This document shows, piece by piece, positions 35,128-43,722 of a DNA stretch of 64,000 nt. Position numbers and translations under genes: made by a program. Each line of letters begins with the position of its first letter. The stretch's first letter is position 1. The DNA is from Haoranjiania flava (lineage in GTDB: Bacteria; Bacteroidota; Bacteroidia; Chitinophagales; Chitinophagaceae), in NCBI RefSeq assembly GCF_025631005.1, contig NZ_JAOTPL010000003.1, positions 184,101 to 248,100 of the forward strand. The letters are read 5' to 3'. The notes beneath the pieces are model-generated. The model was given only the letters and a program-made list of their open reading frames with translations. It was not told the origin of the DNA and did not search any database.

Positions 35128-36367
35128 AAAGCCTCATAAGAACTATACGCAAGAAGATATTGAAAGATATTTCAGCGGCCAAATGTCGGCAAAAGAAATG
35201 CACGATATAGAGGCGTACGCGCTGGAAGATCGGTTTTTGTCTGACTCGATGGAAGGCTATGAAAACAATTTAAATCCTGTAACCGAAGCTCATTTAAAAG
35301 AAATAAAAGAAAAAATTTTATTGTCTCCTGCAGCAGGAATTGTTCCTGTAAATAAATCAACAAAATGGTGGAAGTACACATTAGCTGCCAGCGTGCTGCT
35401 ATGTGTTATTGGCGCAGTATATCTTGTATTTAATCACGGCCGGAAAGAAAATATGGCAATATCTGACCAGGCGCCAGCCCTTACCAAACAATATATTGAC
35501 ACAACGGAAGCTATAGATAACCTCTTAATAGCAGAAAATGCTGATACTGCAATTCCACATCAAAAAGATGCTATAGCAATAAAAGGCGCGCGGCAAAAAA
35601 AAACGGCTACAGATGCAGCATTATCGACAGTGCCGGAAGAAACATTCATTGAAAAATCGTTACAGGGTAAGGCTCCCGGGATTTCATCAGAAAGAAGGCA
35701 ACTGAAAGTTCAGGTAAAAGATGATAATAATAATCCACTGCCTAACGTTTCAGTGTCGGTTAAAAATTCAGGTGGGGGTGTGCTTACAAATAATAACGGA
35801 GAATTTTCTATTCATATAAATAATAACGATACACTATTGCTCAGCAGCCTTGGACATGAGCGAAAGGAAATTCCGGTTGCTGCCATCGGGAAAGATATTG
35901 TGCTTCAGCCAGGCAGATATGCAGCGGATGAGGTTGTTGTGGTAGGTTATAGCACTCAAAAAAAATCGCGTATTACAGGCGCTTTACCGCAAAAAGATGT
36001 ATATCAAAAAAGAGAATCATCAGATGATGCTTTAGCGGCAAATGTGGGCGGCGTCCGGAACCAATCAAATAAAAGAAAGGATGAGTCTGTGAGAATGAGA
36101 GGATATGCTCCAGTAAAAACCACCGAGCCAATGGTGCTTATTAACGGAAGAGTAGCGTCAATCACGGAAATGAAAGCTTTAAATAAAAAAGAGATTACTT
36201 CAATAAAAATTTTAAAAGCTGCGGAAGCTATGGCTATTTATGGCTCCAAAGGTATGAACGGCGTGATAATTATTACTACTTCTTCTGAAGTACGAAAAGA
36301 TACTTCCGTGAACCGTGCAAATATGAAAAAAGATAGTTTGCCCAGCCTTCTCAACTCTTCAAAGTAA
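35120..36367 (+). CDS. putative anti-sigma membrane protein with carboxypeptidase-regulatory-like domain and TonB-plug-like segment
   Basis: A 415-residue protein without a close known name. A short acidic N-terminal domain (about residues 8-70, TQEDIERYFSGQMSAKEMHDIEAYALED) resembles a cytoplasmic anti-sigma region. One membrane helix lies at about 86-105. The periplasmic part has SLQGKAPGI (about 183), a carboxypeptidase-regulatory-like domain (about 193-265, QLKVQVKDDNNNPLPNVSV), DEVVVVGYSTQKKSRITGA, and a receptor-plug-like end (PMVLINGRVAS to IKILKAAEAMAIYGSKGMNGVIIIT, about 337-390). There is no beta-barrel. It overlaps the sigma factor gene by 8 bp. It may sense a periplasmic or receptor signal. 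Base composition is A/T-rich. Confidence 0.7.
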   Translation: MSKKPHKNYTQEDIERYFSGQMSAKEMHDIEAYALEDRFLSDSMEGYENNLNPVTEAHLKEIKEKILLSPAAGIVPVNKSTKWWKYTLAASVLLCVIGAVYLVFNHGRKENMAISDQAPALTKQYIDTTEAIDNLLIAENADTAIPHQKDAIAIKGARQKKTATDAALSTVPEETFIEKSLQGKAPGISSERRQLKVQVKDDNNNPLPNVSVSVKNSGGGVLTNNNGEFSIHINNNDTLLLSSLGHERKEIPVAAIGKDIVLQPGRYAADEVVVVGYSTQKKSRITGALPQKDVYQKRESSDDALAANVGGVRNQSNKRKDESVRMRGYAPVKTTEPMVLINGRVASITEMKALNKKEITSIKILKAAEAMAIYGSKGMNGVIIITTSSEVRKDTSVNRANMKKDSLPSLLNSSK

Positions 36368-36438
36368 TTTTTCCCGATTTCGAAACAGATTGTTTTTTAA
36401 TCTCTACAAATTTGCGCTCAGAAAAAACAAATCTAGAA

Positions 36439-38925
36439 ATGAAGAGGTATTTATTAGCAGTGCTGAGCCTGCTGTTGTGTATAAATTTATCAGCTCAGAA
36501 AAATGGCAGAAGCATCACAGGAGAAGTTATGAACGCCGAAGGCGAACCTATGGGCGCTGTAAAGGTATCTGTCAGGGAATTAAATAAACAAACGCTTACA
36601 GACAATAATGGTAATTTTTCTTTTACCGGATTGTATTCAGGAAGGTACCATGTAGAAGTAGAAATGCGCGGCTATGTGAAAGAGGTTGTGCATGCTGATC
36701 TGCGTGTACAGAAAAGTATTGCATTAACAATCATGCTGGCAGGAGAAAATGAGCATCTCGACGATGTGGAAGTTTTCGGGGAGCGCAACAGGCGCCCGAA
36801 AGGCCTGGAGACCATTACGCGCATGCCTTTAAAACCATCTGACCAGATACAAACCATTTCCATTATTTCCCATAAGCTCATCAAAGACCAAGGTGCATTG
36901 ACGCTTACAGATGCCGTGCGCAATATCCCCGGCGTTACATTGTTTGGCAGTTACGGAGGTGTAAAGGAATCTATGTCTACACGTGGTTTCCGTGGCGTAC
37001 CTGTATTGAAGAATGGCGTACGCATTGACGGTCAGTTCCAGACGGCTTCCGGCGTAGTAGATATGCAGGGCGTGGAGTCTATACAAATGATCAAAGGCGC
37101 TGCTGCTATTACGCAGGGTGTGATCACCGACCTGGGTAATGCCGGTGGTGTGATAAATGTAGTAACCAAAACCCCCAACTTTGTCAATGCAGGAGAGATA
37201 GGCATACGCGCAGGAAGCTGGGGACAGTTCCGCCCGACCTTTGATGTAGAAACGGTTTTAGACAGGAAAAAAAACGTTTCCTTCCGCATCAACGGCGCTT
37301 ATGAAAGGGCAGACAGCTATCGCAGCTATGTAAAATCAAACAGGGTGTATATTAATCCTTCTTTTGCCTGGAAACCGGGAGAAGACACTAAAATTATCCT
37401 GGAAGGAGATTTCTTAAACGACAATCGTACGCCGCAGACATCTGCTGTGAACCTTCACCCGCTGCAAAGCGAAAATGCATTGTATATACTTCCCTACAAC
37501 AAGTTTTTAGGGATGAGCACAGACAACAACAATACCAAGACAGGTAGTATTACTGCTCGCCTTGAGCACCGGCTGTCTGACCAGTTCAGTGTACGCGCCT
37601 TGTATGCAAGTTCGCTCTACGAAGTAGATAACCAGTCTACCTCTGCTACACTGATAAAAGATGCAGATAATAAATACAATACTTTTGCCCGCAGGATGTC
37701 CCGTAGTTTGCGCAATGATAAGAATAAAGTTTTCCAGGTAGACTTTATAGGTCAGGAGCTGTATACAGGCAGGGTAAAGCATACAGCTCAGGCAGGTTTC
37801 GACTATAGAATATCTGACGTGTTTACCACCACTTATGCCGGCAAACTTTCCCCGTTAGGAAAAAATATTCCTTTCGGCGTAGCCAATGCAGCCAACATTG
37901 ACACAATCAATATTTTCAATGATTATGCAAATGACCTGGAACGCGTAGTGTACAAAGATGATAATGGGCAATTGCAAACAGGGAAGTCAATAGCTTTTAC
38001 CGAAGGAAATAAAGTGCCGGCTTATTACAGTACTTTCGGGATACTGGTGCAGGACGTTATAGAATTTAATAAATACGTGAAACTGGCATTAGGCTTACGT
38101 TACAGCGAAATCATCACAAAGAGCTTTACTTCAAATAAGCATACATGGGGCTCTGCATGGAACCCGAGCGCAGGCATTATTGTTTCGCCATTAGAAAACG
38201 TAAACCTGTTTGCCTCTTATACCAATTCTACCAGCCTGAGAAGTGAAGCAAACTTAATGAGCAATGGCGAAAAGATCGGGCCGTCAACAACAGAGCAAAT
38301 TGAAGGAGGCATTAAGTCAGACTGGCTGGACAACAGGCTGCGTTTTAACCTTACTTATTTCCACATTTTCACATCTAATCTTTCCAATACAGAATATGTT
38401 CCGGGCACAAACCAGGCAACCGGCTATTACTACAAAGCCGGCGACCTGTTGCGCGATGGTATTGAGACTGAACTGAATGGCCGTGTGATGCCAAACCTTA
38501 CCGTGGTGCTTGGCTATGCATACCTGAATGCACGCTATAAGAATTCTCCCTCTTATGTAAACGGGTCTGCACCTATGAATGCGCCAAAGCATACAGCTAA
38601 CGGGTGGGTGCAATATGTTGTGGATAAAGGAGCGCTCAACGGGCTGTCTATGAGTGTTGGTGCGTATTACGTAGGAGAACGCCCGATAAATGAGTACAGC
38701 CTGCAACCTGATGCGCATGGCAACAATGCAGGCGTGGAGCCTTTCAATATGCCGGCTTATTATACACTCAATGCACAGTTGGGCTATAGGATCAGGAACT
38801 GGGATCTGAAAGTGTATATGAACAACCTTACAGACCAGGTAGGTTTAAATTCTTATTTCCGCGGTGGCTACATTAACCAGATTGACCCCAGGAACTTTGC
38901 AGCAGCAGTTTCATACAGGTTCTGA
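36439..38925 (+). CDS. TonB-dependent siderophore-type receptor
   Basis: An 828-residue outer-membrane receptor. It has a signal peptide (MKRYLLAVLSLLLCINLSAQ), a carboxypeptidase-regulatory-like domain (about residues 22-105, RSITGEVMNAEGEPMGAVKV), a plug domain (about 125-240, SDQIQTISIISHKLIKDQ; LTDAVRNIPGVTLFGSYGG; STRGFRG; GGVINVVTKTP) and a 22-strand barrel to a C-terminal aromatic (AAAVSYRF). The plug motifs are those of FhuA/FecA-type ferric-siderophore receptors. The start at 36439 gives a clean signal peptide. It lies 71 bp after the plug-containing membrane protein, which suggests that the sigma factor locus controls iron uptake. The ligand is not predictable. Confidence 0.92.
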   Translation: MKRYLLAVLSLLLCINLSAQKNGRSITGEVMNAEGEPMGAVKVSVRELNKQTLTDNNGNFSFTGLYSGRYHVEVEMRGYVKEVVHADLRVQKSIALTIMLAGENEHLDDVEVFGERNRRPKGLETITRMPLKPSDQIQTISIISHKLIKDQGALTLTDAVRNIPGVTLFGSYGGVKESMSTRGFRGVPVLKNGVRIDGQFQTASGVVDMQGVESIQMIKGAAAITQGVITDLGNAGGVINVVTKTPNFVNAGEIGIRAGSWGQFRPTFDVETVLDRKKNVSFRINGAYERADSYRSYVKSNRVYINPSFAWKPGEDTKIILEGDFLNDNRTPQTSAVNLHPLQSENALYILPYNKFLGMSTDNNNTKTGSITARLEHRLSDQFSVRALYASSLYEVDNQSTSATLIKDADNKYNTFARRMSRSLRNDKNKVFQVDFIGQELYTGRVKHTAQAGFDYRISDVFTTTYAGKLSPLGKNIPFGVANAANIDTINIFNDYANDLERVVYKDDNGQLQTGKSIAFTEGNKVPAYYSTFGILVQDVIEFNKYVKLALGLRYSEIITKSFTSNKHTWGSAWNPSAGIIVSPLENVNLFASYTNSTSLRSEANLMSNGEKIGPSTTEQIEGGIKSDWLDNRLRFNLTYFHIFTSNLSNTEYVPGTNQATGYYYKAGDLLRDGIETELNGRVMPNLTVVLGYAYLNARYKNSPSYVNGSAPMNAPKHTANGWVQYVVDKGALNGLSMSVGAYYVGERPINEYSLQPDAHGNNAGVEPFNMPAYYTLNAQLGYRIRNWDLKVYMNNLTDQVGLNSYFRGGYINQIDPRNFAAAVSYRF

Positions 38926-38956
38926 TCCGGGATATCAAAAGTGATGGTAAAGTAAA

Positions 38957-38990
38957 AATTGGAAGAGGTTTTAAAAAATCTCTTCCAATT
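38957..38990 (-). terminator. terminator overlapping the end of the yjjG-like gene
   Basis: AATTGGAAGAG (38957-38967) and CTCTTCCAATT (38980-38990) form a perfect 11-bp stem. One arm is inside the last codons of the minus-strand HAD gene. On the minus strand the stem is followed by TTTTAC; on the plus strand by CTTTTAAG. It can serve both convergent genes. Confidence 0.7.
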
Positions 38991-39678
38991 CTTTTAAGTG
39001 GGTAATGGTATAGGTAGGCTGTATATCACCAGGCTCGGCATTGATATGGTTTACAAATACAGCATCCATGCCGCAGCCCAGGGCGCCGGAGATATCAGCA
39101 TCCAGGTTATCGCCTATCATAATGCTGTCGCACGTAGCGCAACAGGTGGTAGTAATGGCGTATTCAAATATTTCTTTCTTAGGCTTCAGGCTGTTACTGC
39201 GTTCGGAAGTAATCACATGATCAAAATATTTTTCAAGCCCTGAGCTTTTCAGCTTCTTTGCCTGGACGGCATTAAAACCATTGGTGATCAGTGATAGCGG
39301 ATAGTTTTTTTCTTTGAGATAGTCAAGTATTTCAAAGGTATAGGGGAATACATTTTTCTGGTTGGGAAGTTCTTCCAGGAAGTCTTCGCTCATTTTCCTG
39401 GCCAGTTTCTCATCACCGATTTTATATTCCACCATAGCGCGCCACATTCTTTTCCATCTTAGCTCTTCCTGTTTAATGAGGCCTTTGGTATACCTGTCCC
39501 ATAAAATAGCATTGTGATGGCTGTATCGTGCAAAGAAGCCATCAAAATCATCAATGCCTTTTTCATGCAATTGATTGATGCCGAATGCCAATCGCATCGC
39601 CTCTTTGGCGTTTGTTTCAAAATCCCAGAGAGTATGGTCAAGATCAAAAAAAAGATATTTGTATTTTTTCCTGTTCAT
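38971..39678 (-). CDS. yjjG: YjjG-family HAD nucleotidase
   Basis: A 235-residue HAD-superfamily phosphatase. Motif I is FFDLDHTLWDF (residues 10-20, with nucleophile and acid Asp), motif II is LITNGF, motif III is the Lys in LKPKKEIFEYA, and motif IV is IMIGDNLDADISGA. The long cap segment and the DHTLWDF sequence are typical of the YjjG group, which hydrolyses pyrimidine nucleoside monophosphates, including non-canonical ones. It lies downstream of the Wzi/RemB-like gene on the same strand, with a 113-bp gap that contains a weak hairpin. Confidence 0.88.
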   Translation of the reverse strand: MNRKKYKYLFFDLDHTLWDFETNAKEAMRLAFGINQLHEKGIDDFDGFFARYSHHNAILWDRYTKGLIKQEELRWKRMWRAMVEYKIGDEKLARKMSEDFLEELPNQKNVFPYTFEILDYLKEKNYPLSLITNGFNAVQAKKLKSSGLEKYFDHVITSERSNSLKPKKEIFEYAITTTCCATCDSIMIGDNLDADISGALGCGMDAVFVNHINAEPGDIQPTYTITHLKELEEIF

Positions 39679-39791
39679 GCAGCGTGAAGGTAATGGTATT
39701 TGGTTTTATTGTAAACAATTAACCCTGCGACCCGCTGTATCAGTGTTGCAGGGTTTGATATGGTAAATATCAGGTGACCATTCGGAGTTGC

Positions 39792-41534
39792 TTACCACAA
39801 AAAGTCTTTGTCCCTGCGTGCCATATTCCAGCGGAGCCCGGCAGAGATCCATTTGGTCCTGTTATCAGGCAGGCCGGCAACTTTATAGTTGCGGATGGTG
39901 GCATTTACATCAAAAAATAAATTTTGTATCAGTTCATACGAAGCAGTGAAAGAGCCTATAAGCGCGGTGTTGAGAATGCCATGGCCCACTTTATATCCTT
40001 CCTCTGCTTCTCTGAAATCGTTGTAATTCCTGAACAGGTCACCGCCATTGTTGGGCGAATAATACGCAGTTTTGTAAGAAGCGCTATCCAGCCCTTTCTT
40101 GTAGGCGATCAGCGTGGCGTTGAGATGTAGTTTTGGTATGGGCTGGTAATTGATTATGCCTATCACCTCCTTAAAATTTGCACTCAGGGGATGCGCCAAT
40201 GGCTGGTTGTAATGCAGGTAATTGTTCTGCGCCCATTTATCCATGTAGGTAAAAGGCCTTATCAGGTTGCCTTCCAGTTGCAGGTCTAAATTTTTTATGG
40301 TGAATGCATCTGTGTACTTACCGCCTAACTGCCAGCCGAACTTATTCACCCATGGGCCGTTGGTTTTAAGTACTTTGTTAAAATGAAATTCATTGATCAG
40401 CCACTGGCCGTACACCTGGTAATGCCTGGCAAAGTTTGCCTTGAAATCCAGGCCAATGCTTGATTTGGCGCTATTGCCCATGTGCGAGGAATAAGCGCGG
40501 TTAAACATCACCGGGTTAAAGAAACCCACCTGCATGCCGCCATTGATCTTGCTGTTAAACATAGTATTTTCATAGAAACCTACATTCAGCCAGTCCGTAG
40601 GTTGCCAGCTCAGGTAATGAAACATCATATAGTTTCTTGGCAGCGTGGAATCTTTATCCCGTGCACTGTTCAGGTAGGGAGCAATAGTTTGCGCCGCTGC
40701 AGCAGTATACCTGAACTTGCCCGCCTGTACATTCATTTTCAGGAAAGGGTATGGCGCGCTGAAATCGCTCAGGAAGGTAGTCCGGTAGCCGTTGCCAATA
40801 AAAAACCTGTCGTGGCCTATATGAAAATCCACGTAATTGCCGGCATGAAATGTAAGCCCGCCCCGGATGTCCCAGAAGTCATAGCCATCACTGTTTTTGC
40901 CGAAATATTTATAGTAGCCTTTATTAGGCAGCGCCCTGTGTGCAGCCGTATAATCCCTCACATACAGCGGATCTCTTTCCTGGTTGTCATTCAGGTGAAT
41001 GTAGAAGCCGAACCTTCTGTCTACCTGTCCCCTGATCCTGATGCCCCTGGTGTTTACAAATGTGGTTGTACCGGTAGCGCGGCCGTACTGAAGGTTCAGC
41101 AGCGGATCTATTACCAGGCTGTATTTTTCACGCTTATCAACGGCGTAAAGATGGGCAGGCGTCTGAAACAGTTTTTTCAGGAATGGTTTATCCACCTTAA
41201 AGGAGTCGTAGTAATTTTGCGTCCATTCGGAGTTATTCATCAGCATGCTGCGGATATTATACCTGTCCACATTGGTAAGCACATCATCCAGCAGGCCCAG
41301 TTTATCCAGCGAATCTATCAGTTCTATTCTTTCAGTCATTCTTTTTCGGTCAAAAGGTTTAACTGTTGTAAATTGCATTACAGAATCGCCGCGGAGTTTA
41401 ATGTCTAAACGATTGATCAATCGTGTTTGTTTATCGTGTAATTCTATGTTGTCTGTTTGCGCGTGGGAAGCAAGGCAGAAGCCTGACAATAAAACAACGC
41501 CAAGCAGTTGCTTAAAGAAATAATTTTTACGCAT
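39792..41534 (-). CDS. outer-membrane beta-barrel protein, Wzi/RemB-like
   Basis: A 580-residue exported protein with a signal peptide (KQLLGVVLLSGFCLASHAQ), a helical segment of about 100 residues, and then alternating amphipathic strands to a C-terminal Trp, as in outer-membrane barrels. Segments such as GIRIRGQVDRRFGFYIHLNDNQE, YVDFHIGHDRFFIGNGYRTTFLSDFSAPYPFLKM and VGFFNPVMFNRAYSSHMGN fit the capsule-assembly Wzi family and the Bacteroidota gliding-associated RemB group. Start 41534 gives the signal peptide directly. Its ATG abuts the ATG of pyrC on the other strand with no base between. Role: probably surface polysaccharide or motility, inferred from family. Confidence 0.75.
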   Translation of the reverse strand: MRKNYFFKQLLGVVLLSGFCLASHAQTDNIELHDKQTRLINRLDIKLRGDSVMQFTTVKPFDRKRMTERIELIDSLDKLGLLDDVLTNVDRYNIRSMLMNNSEWTQNYYDSFKVDKPFLKKLFQTPAHLYAVDKREKYSLVIDPLLNLQYGRATGTTTFVNTRGIRIRGQVDRRFGFYIHLNDNQERDPLYVRDYTAAHRALPNKGYYKYFGKNSDGYDFWDIRGGLTFHAGNYVDFHIGHDRFFIGNGYRTTFLSDFSAPYPFLKMNVQAGKFRYTAAAAQTIAPYLNSARDKDSTLPRNYMMFHYLSWQPTDWLNVGFYENTMFNSKINGGMQVGFFNPVMFNRAYSSHMGNSAKSSIGLDFKANFARHYQVYGQWLINEFHFNKVLKTNGPWVNKFGWQLGGKYTDAFTIKNLDLQLEGNLIRPFTYMDKWAQNNYLHYNQPLAHPLSANFKEVIGIINYQPIPKLHLNATLIAYKKGLDSASYKTAYYSPNNGGDLFRNYNDFREAEEGYKVGHGILNTALIGSFTASYELIQNLFFDVNATIRNYKVAGLPDNRTKWISAGLRWNMARRDKDFLW

Positions 41535-42920
41535 ATGAATGATTATATTATAAAAAATATACAAATCGTAAACGAAGGTAAATCAATAAATGCTGATTTG
41601 CTGATCAGGAATCAGAGAATTGAAAGAATCTCGCAGAATATTAACGTTAACTTTAAGGTCAAAGAAGTTGATGGCGAAGGGCTTCATCTGCTGCCGGGCG
41701 TGATCGACGACCAGGTGCATTTTCGCGAGCCGGGCCTTACTCATAAAGCCAGTATTTATACAGAGTCAAAAGCAGCAGTAAGAGGCGGTGTTACTTCTTT
41801 TATGGAAATGCCCAACACAATGCCGCCGGCGTTTACCCATGTCTTGCTGGATGATAAATACCTTACTGCACAAAAAACATCACTGGCAAATTATTCTTTT
41901 TACCTGGGCACTTCTAATGATAATATTGAAGAAATATTAAAGGCCAATGACAGGAAAAACGAGATTTGCGGTGTGAAAATTTTTATGGGGTCTTCTACAG
42001 GCAACCTGCTGGTAAATAACCCGCTTGCACTGGAAAAGATTTTTTCAGGAAGCGAGTTGCTGATAGCCACGCATTGCGAAGAAGAATCGGTCATCAAGGC
42101 CAATTACGAAAAACTAAAAGCCCGGAAGGGTAAGCTGGAGCCGGCTGACCATCCGGTGATCCGCGATGAGGAAGCATGTTTTGAATCATCTTTCAAAGCG
42201 GTGCAATACGCTAAAAAATTCGGCAGCCGCCTGCATGTATTGCATATCTCCACAGCAAAAGAGTTACAGTTGTTTACCAATATGCTGCCGCTGGAAGATA
42301 AAAGAATAACTGCCGAAGCCTGTGTACATCACCTGCATTTTTCAGCAGATGATTATGAAGATTTTCATTACCAGATCAAATGCAATCCCGCCATTAAAGA
42401 AGCATCCAATAAGGATGCTATATGGAATGCCCTGCTCGACGGCAGAATTGATGTAATTGCTACCGACCATGCACCGCACCTGCTTAGCGAGAAAAGTTTA
42501 AAGCGCGATCCGCGCGGCACCATATGCATGCAGAGCGACGCTTCATATGAACAGGCAAGCGCCGGCCTGCCGCTGGTGCAGCATTCATTGCAGTTGATGC
42601 TTCATTATGTACACAAAGGAAAGATATCTCTTGAAAAGGTAGTGGAAAAAATGTCGCACAATGTAGCTGCCTGCTTCCAGGTAAAAGATCGCGGCTTTAT
42701 CCGGGAGGGATATTTTGCTGACCTGGTGTTGGTGAACATGAATAAGAAAGAAGAAGTATTGCCCGAGAATATTTTGTATAAATGTCAATGGAGCCCGCTG
42801 GAACATTTCACGTTTTCTTCAACCATTGATAAAACTTTTGTAAACGGCCATCTCGTTTATGGAAATGGTGTGTTTGATGAATCTTATAAAGGAGAACGAT
42901 TATTATTCAACAGAAAATAA
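41535..42920 (+). CDS. pyrC: dihydroorotase (Bacteroidota-type, class I-like)
   Basis: A 461-residue amidohydrolase of pyrimidine synthesis. It has the conserved GVIDDQVHFREPGLTHK motif (about residues 57-73), MEMPNTMPP, the zinc-ligand regions CEEE and LHVLHISTAKEL, and TDHAPHL with the catalytic Asp (about 314-320). The usual HxH metal motif reads Q-V-H here, so the first zinc-ligand His is replaced by Gln. I recall the same DDQVHF string in other Bacteroidota dihydroorotases, so it is probably a lineage trait rather than a mutation. The start chosen is the ATG at 41535, back-to-back with the divergent barrel gene. Confidence 0.92.
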   Translation: MNDYIIKNIQIVNEGKSINADLLIRNQRIERISQNINVNFKVKEVDGEGLHLLPGVIDDQVHFREPGLTHKASIYTESKAAVRGGVTSFMEMPNTMPPAFTHVLLDDKYLTAQKTSLANYSFYLGTSNDNIEEILKANDRKNEICGVKIFMGSSTGNLLVNNPLALEKIFSGSELLIATHCEEESVIKANYEKLKARKGKLEPADHPVIRDEEACFESSFKAVQYAKKFGSRLHVLHISTAKELQLFTNMLPLEDKRITAEACVHHLHFSADDYEDFHYQIKCNPAIKEASNKDAIWNALLDGRIDVIATDHAPHLLSEKSLKRDPRGTICMQSDASYEQASAGLPLVQHSLQLMLHYVHKGKISLEKVVEKMSHNVAACFQVKDRGFIREGYFADLVLVNMNKKEEVLPENILYKCQWSPLEHFTFSSTIDKTFVNGHLVYGNGVFDESYKGERLLFNRK

Positions 42921-42924
42921 AATC

Positions 42925-43283
42925 GGTATGAAATAATCATTTCGCTTTAGCCGCTACCAAACGCGAATGAGTATTGAATTCATGAAATAACCATAAAAAT
43001 TAGGAATCTATGCCAACCGGGAATGATAATAAAGTATTAAGGTTTTGGTTATTCCGTGTGGCAACTGAAAAAACAAATAAATACACACATGAAATAACCA
43101 TAAGCAAAGTTGCATACCAACCGCAAATGAATAAAGCTTATTCCATGTGGCCATAAAGAAAAAATTAAAAATACACACATGAAATAACCATAAAGATTAG
43201 CAATCTTTACCAACCGAGGATGATAATAAAGATTAAGGTTTTGGTTATTCCGTGTGGCAAACAGAAAAATTAAATATTAACAC
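42925..43283 (+). repeat. hairpin-repeat array ending at the META lipoprotein start codon
   Basis: ATGAAATAA openers are at 42929 (a degraded partial unit), 42982, 43089 and 43179, and the gene ATG is at 43284. Spacings after the partial unit are 107, 90 and 105. Type 1 units here end GGTTATTCCGTGTGG, and the type 2 unit ends AGCTTATTCCATGTGG. The final unit and its linker (about 43219-43283) are almost base-for-base the same as the unit before hemE (48307-48370). Confidence 0.88.
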
Positions 43284-43712
43284 ATGAAACAAATTGTTTT
43301 AGTGACAGCAGCAGTAGTCATCTGCAGTATTTTCTGTAACGCTTGCAGCAAGCAGGCAGGCTCTTCTCAACCACTGGAATCAAAATGGATGGTGACAGAA
43401 ATGCCTGGCTTTACTAAAGAAGAATTGATGAAAGTAAATGCCCATATTGATCTTCGCAACCCTGAAAATTCAACAGGGAGCCTGGATTGCAATCATTTAT
43501 TTTGGAAAACCACGACAAAAAACAACGGCACAATTGCCTTTTCCCAGGTAAACTATACCTATAAGTACTGCGAAGGGCAGATGGCCATGGAAAGTAAGTT
43601 TGTGGAGATAGCGCCGTCCATTACAAGTTACAAGCTTGAAGGCCATTTTCTTTATTTGTATGATAAGCAGGGTAAGCAACTGATCAAAGCCATTAACCCG
43701 GCCTGGGATTAA
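43284..43712 (+). CDS. META-domain lipoprotein
   Basis: A 142-residue exported protein. The N-terminus MKQIVLVTAAVVICSIFCNAC ends in a lipobox-like FCNAC, so it is probably a lipoprotein. The rest resembles the META/HslJ fold: a Cys-Asn pair (GSLDCNHLFWKT), a middle strand with YKYCEGQMAMESKFVEIAPSI, and the terminal repeat YKLEGHFLYLYDKQGKQLI. Members of this family are small envelope proteins, some stress-related; the function here is not established. It starts exactly at the end of a hairpin-repeat array and lies 10 bp before the MutS-like gene. Confidence 0.7.
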   Translation: MKQIVLVTAAVVICSIFCNACSKQAGSSQPLESKWMVTEMPGFTKEELMKVNAHIDLRNPENSTGSLDCNHLFWKTTTKNNGTIAFSQVNYTYKYCEGQMAMESKFVEIAPSITSYKLEGHFLYLYDKQGKQLIKAINPAWD

Positions 43713-43722
43713 AACTACAGTT

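Noticed and set aside
41535..42920. pyrC as an inactive dihydroorotase pseudoenzyme
   Set aside because: Apart from the H-to-Q change the metal-binding and catalytic motifs are intact, and the variant seems typical for the phylum.
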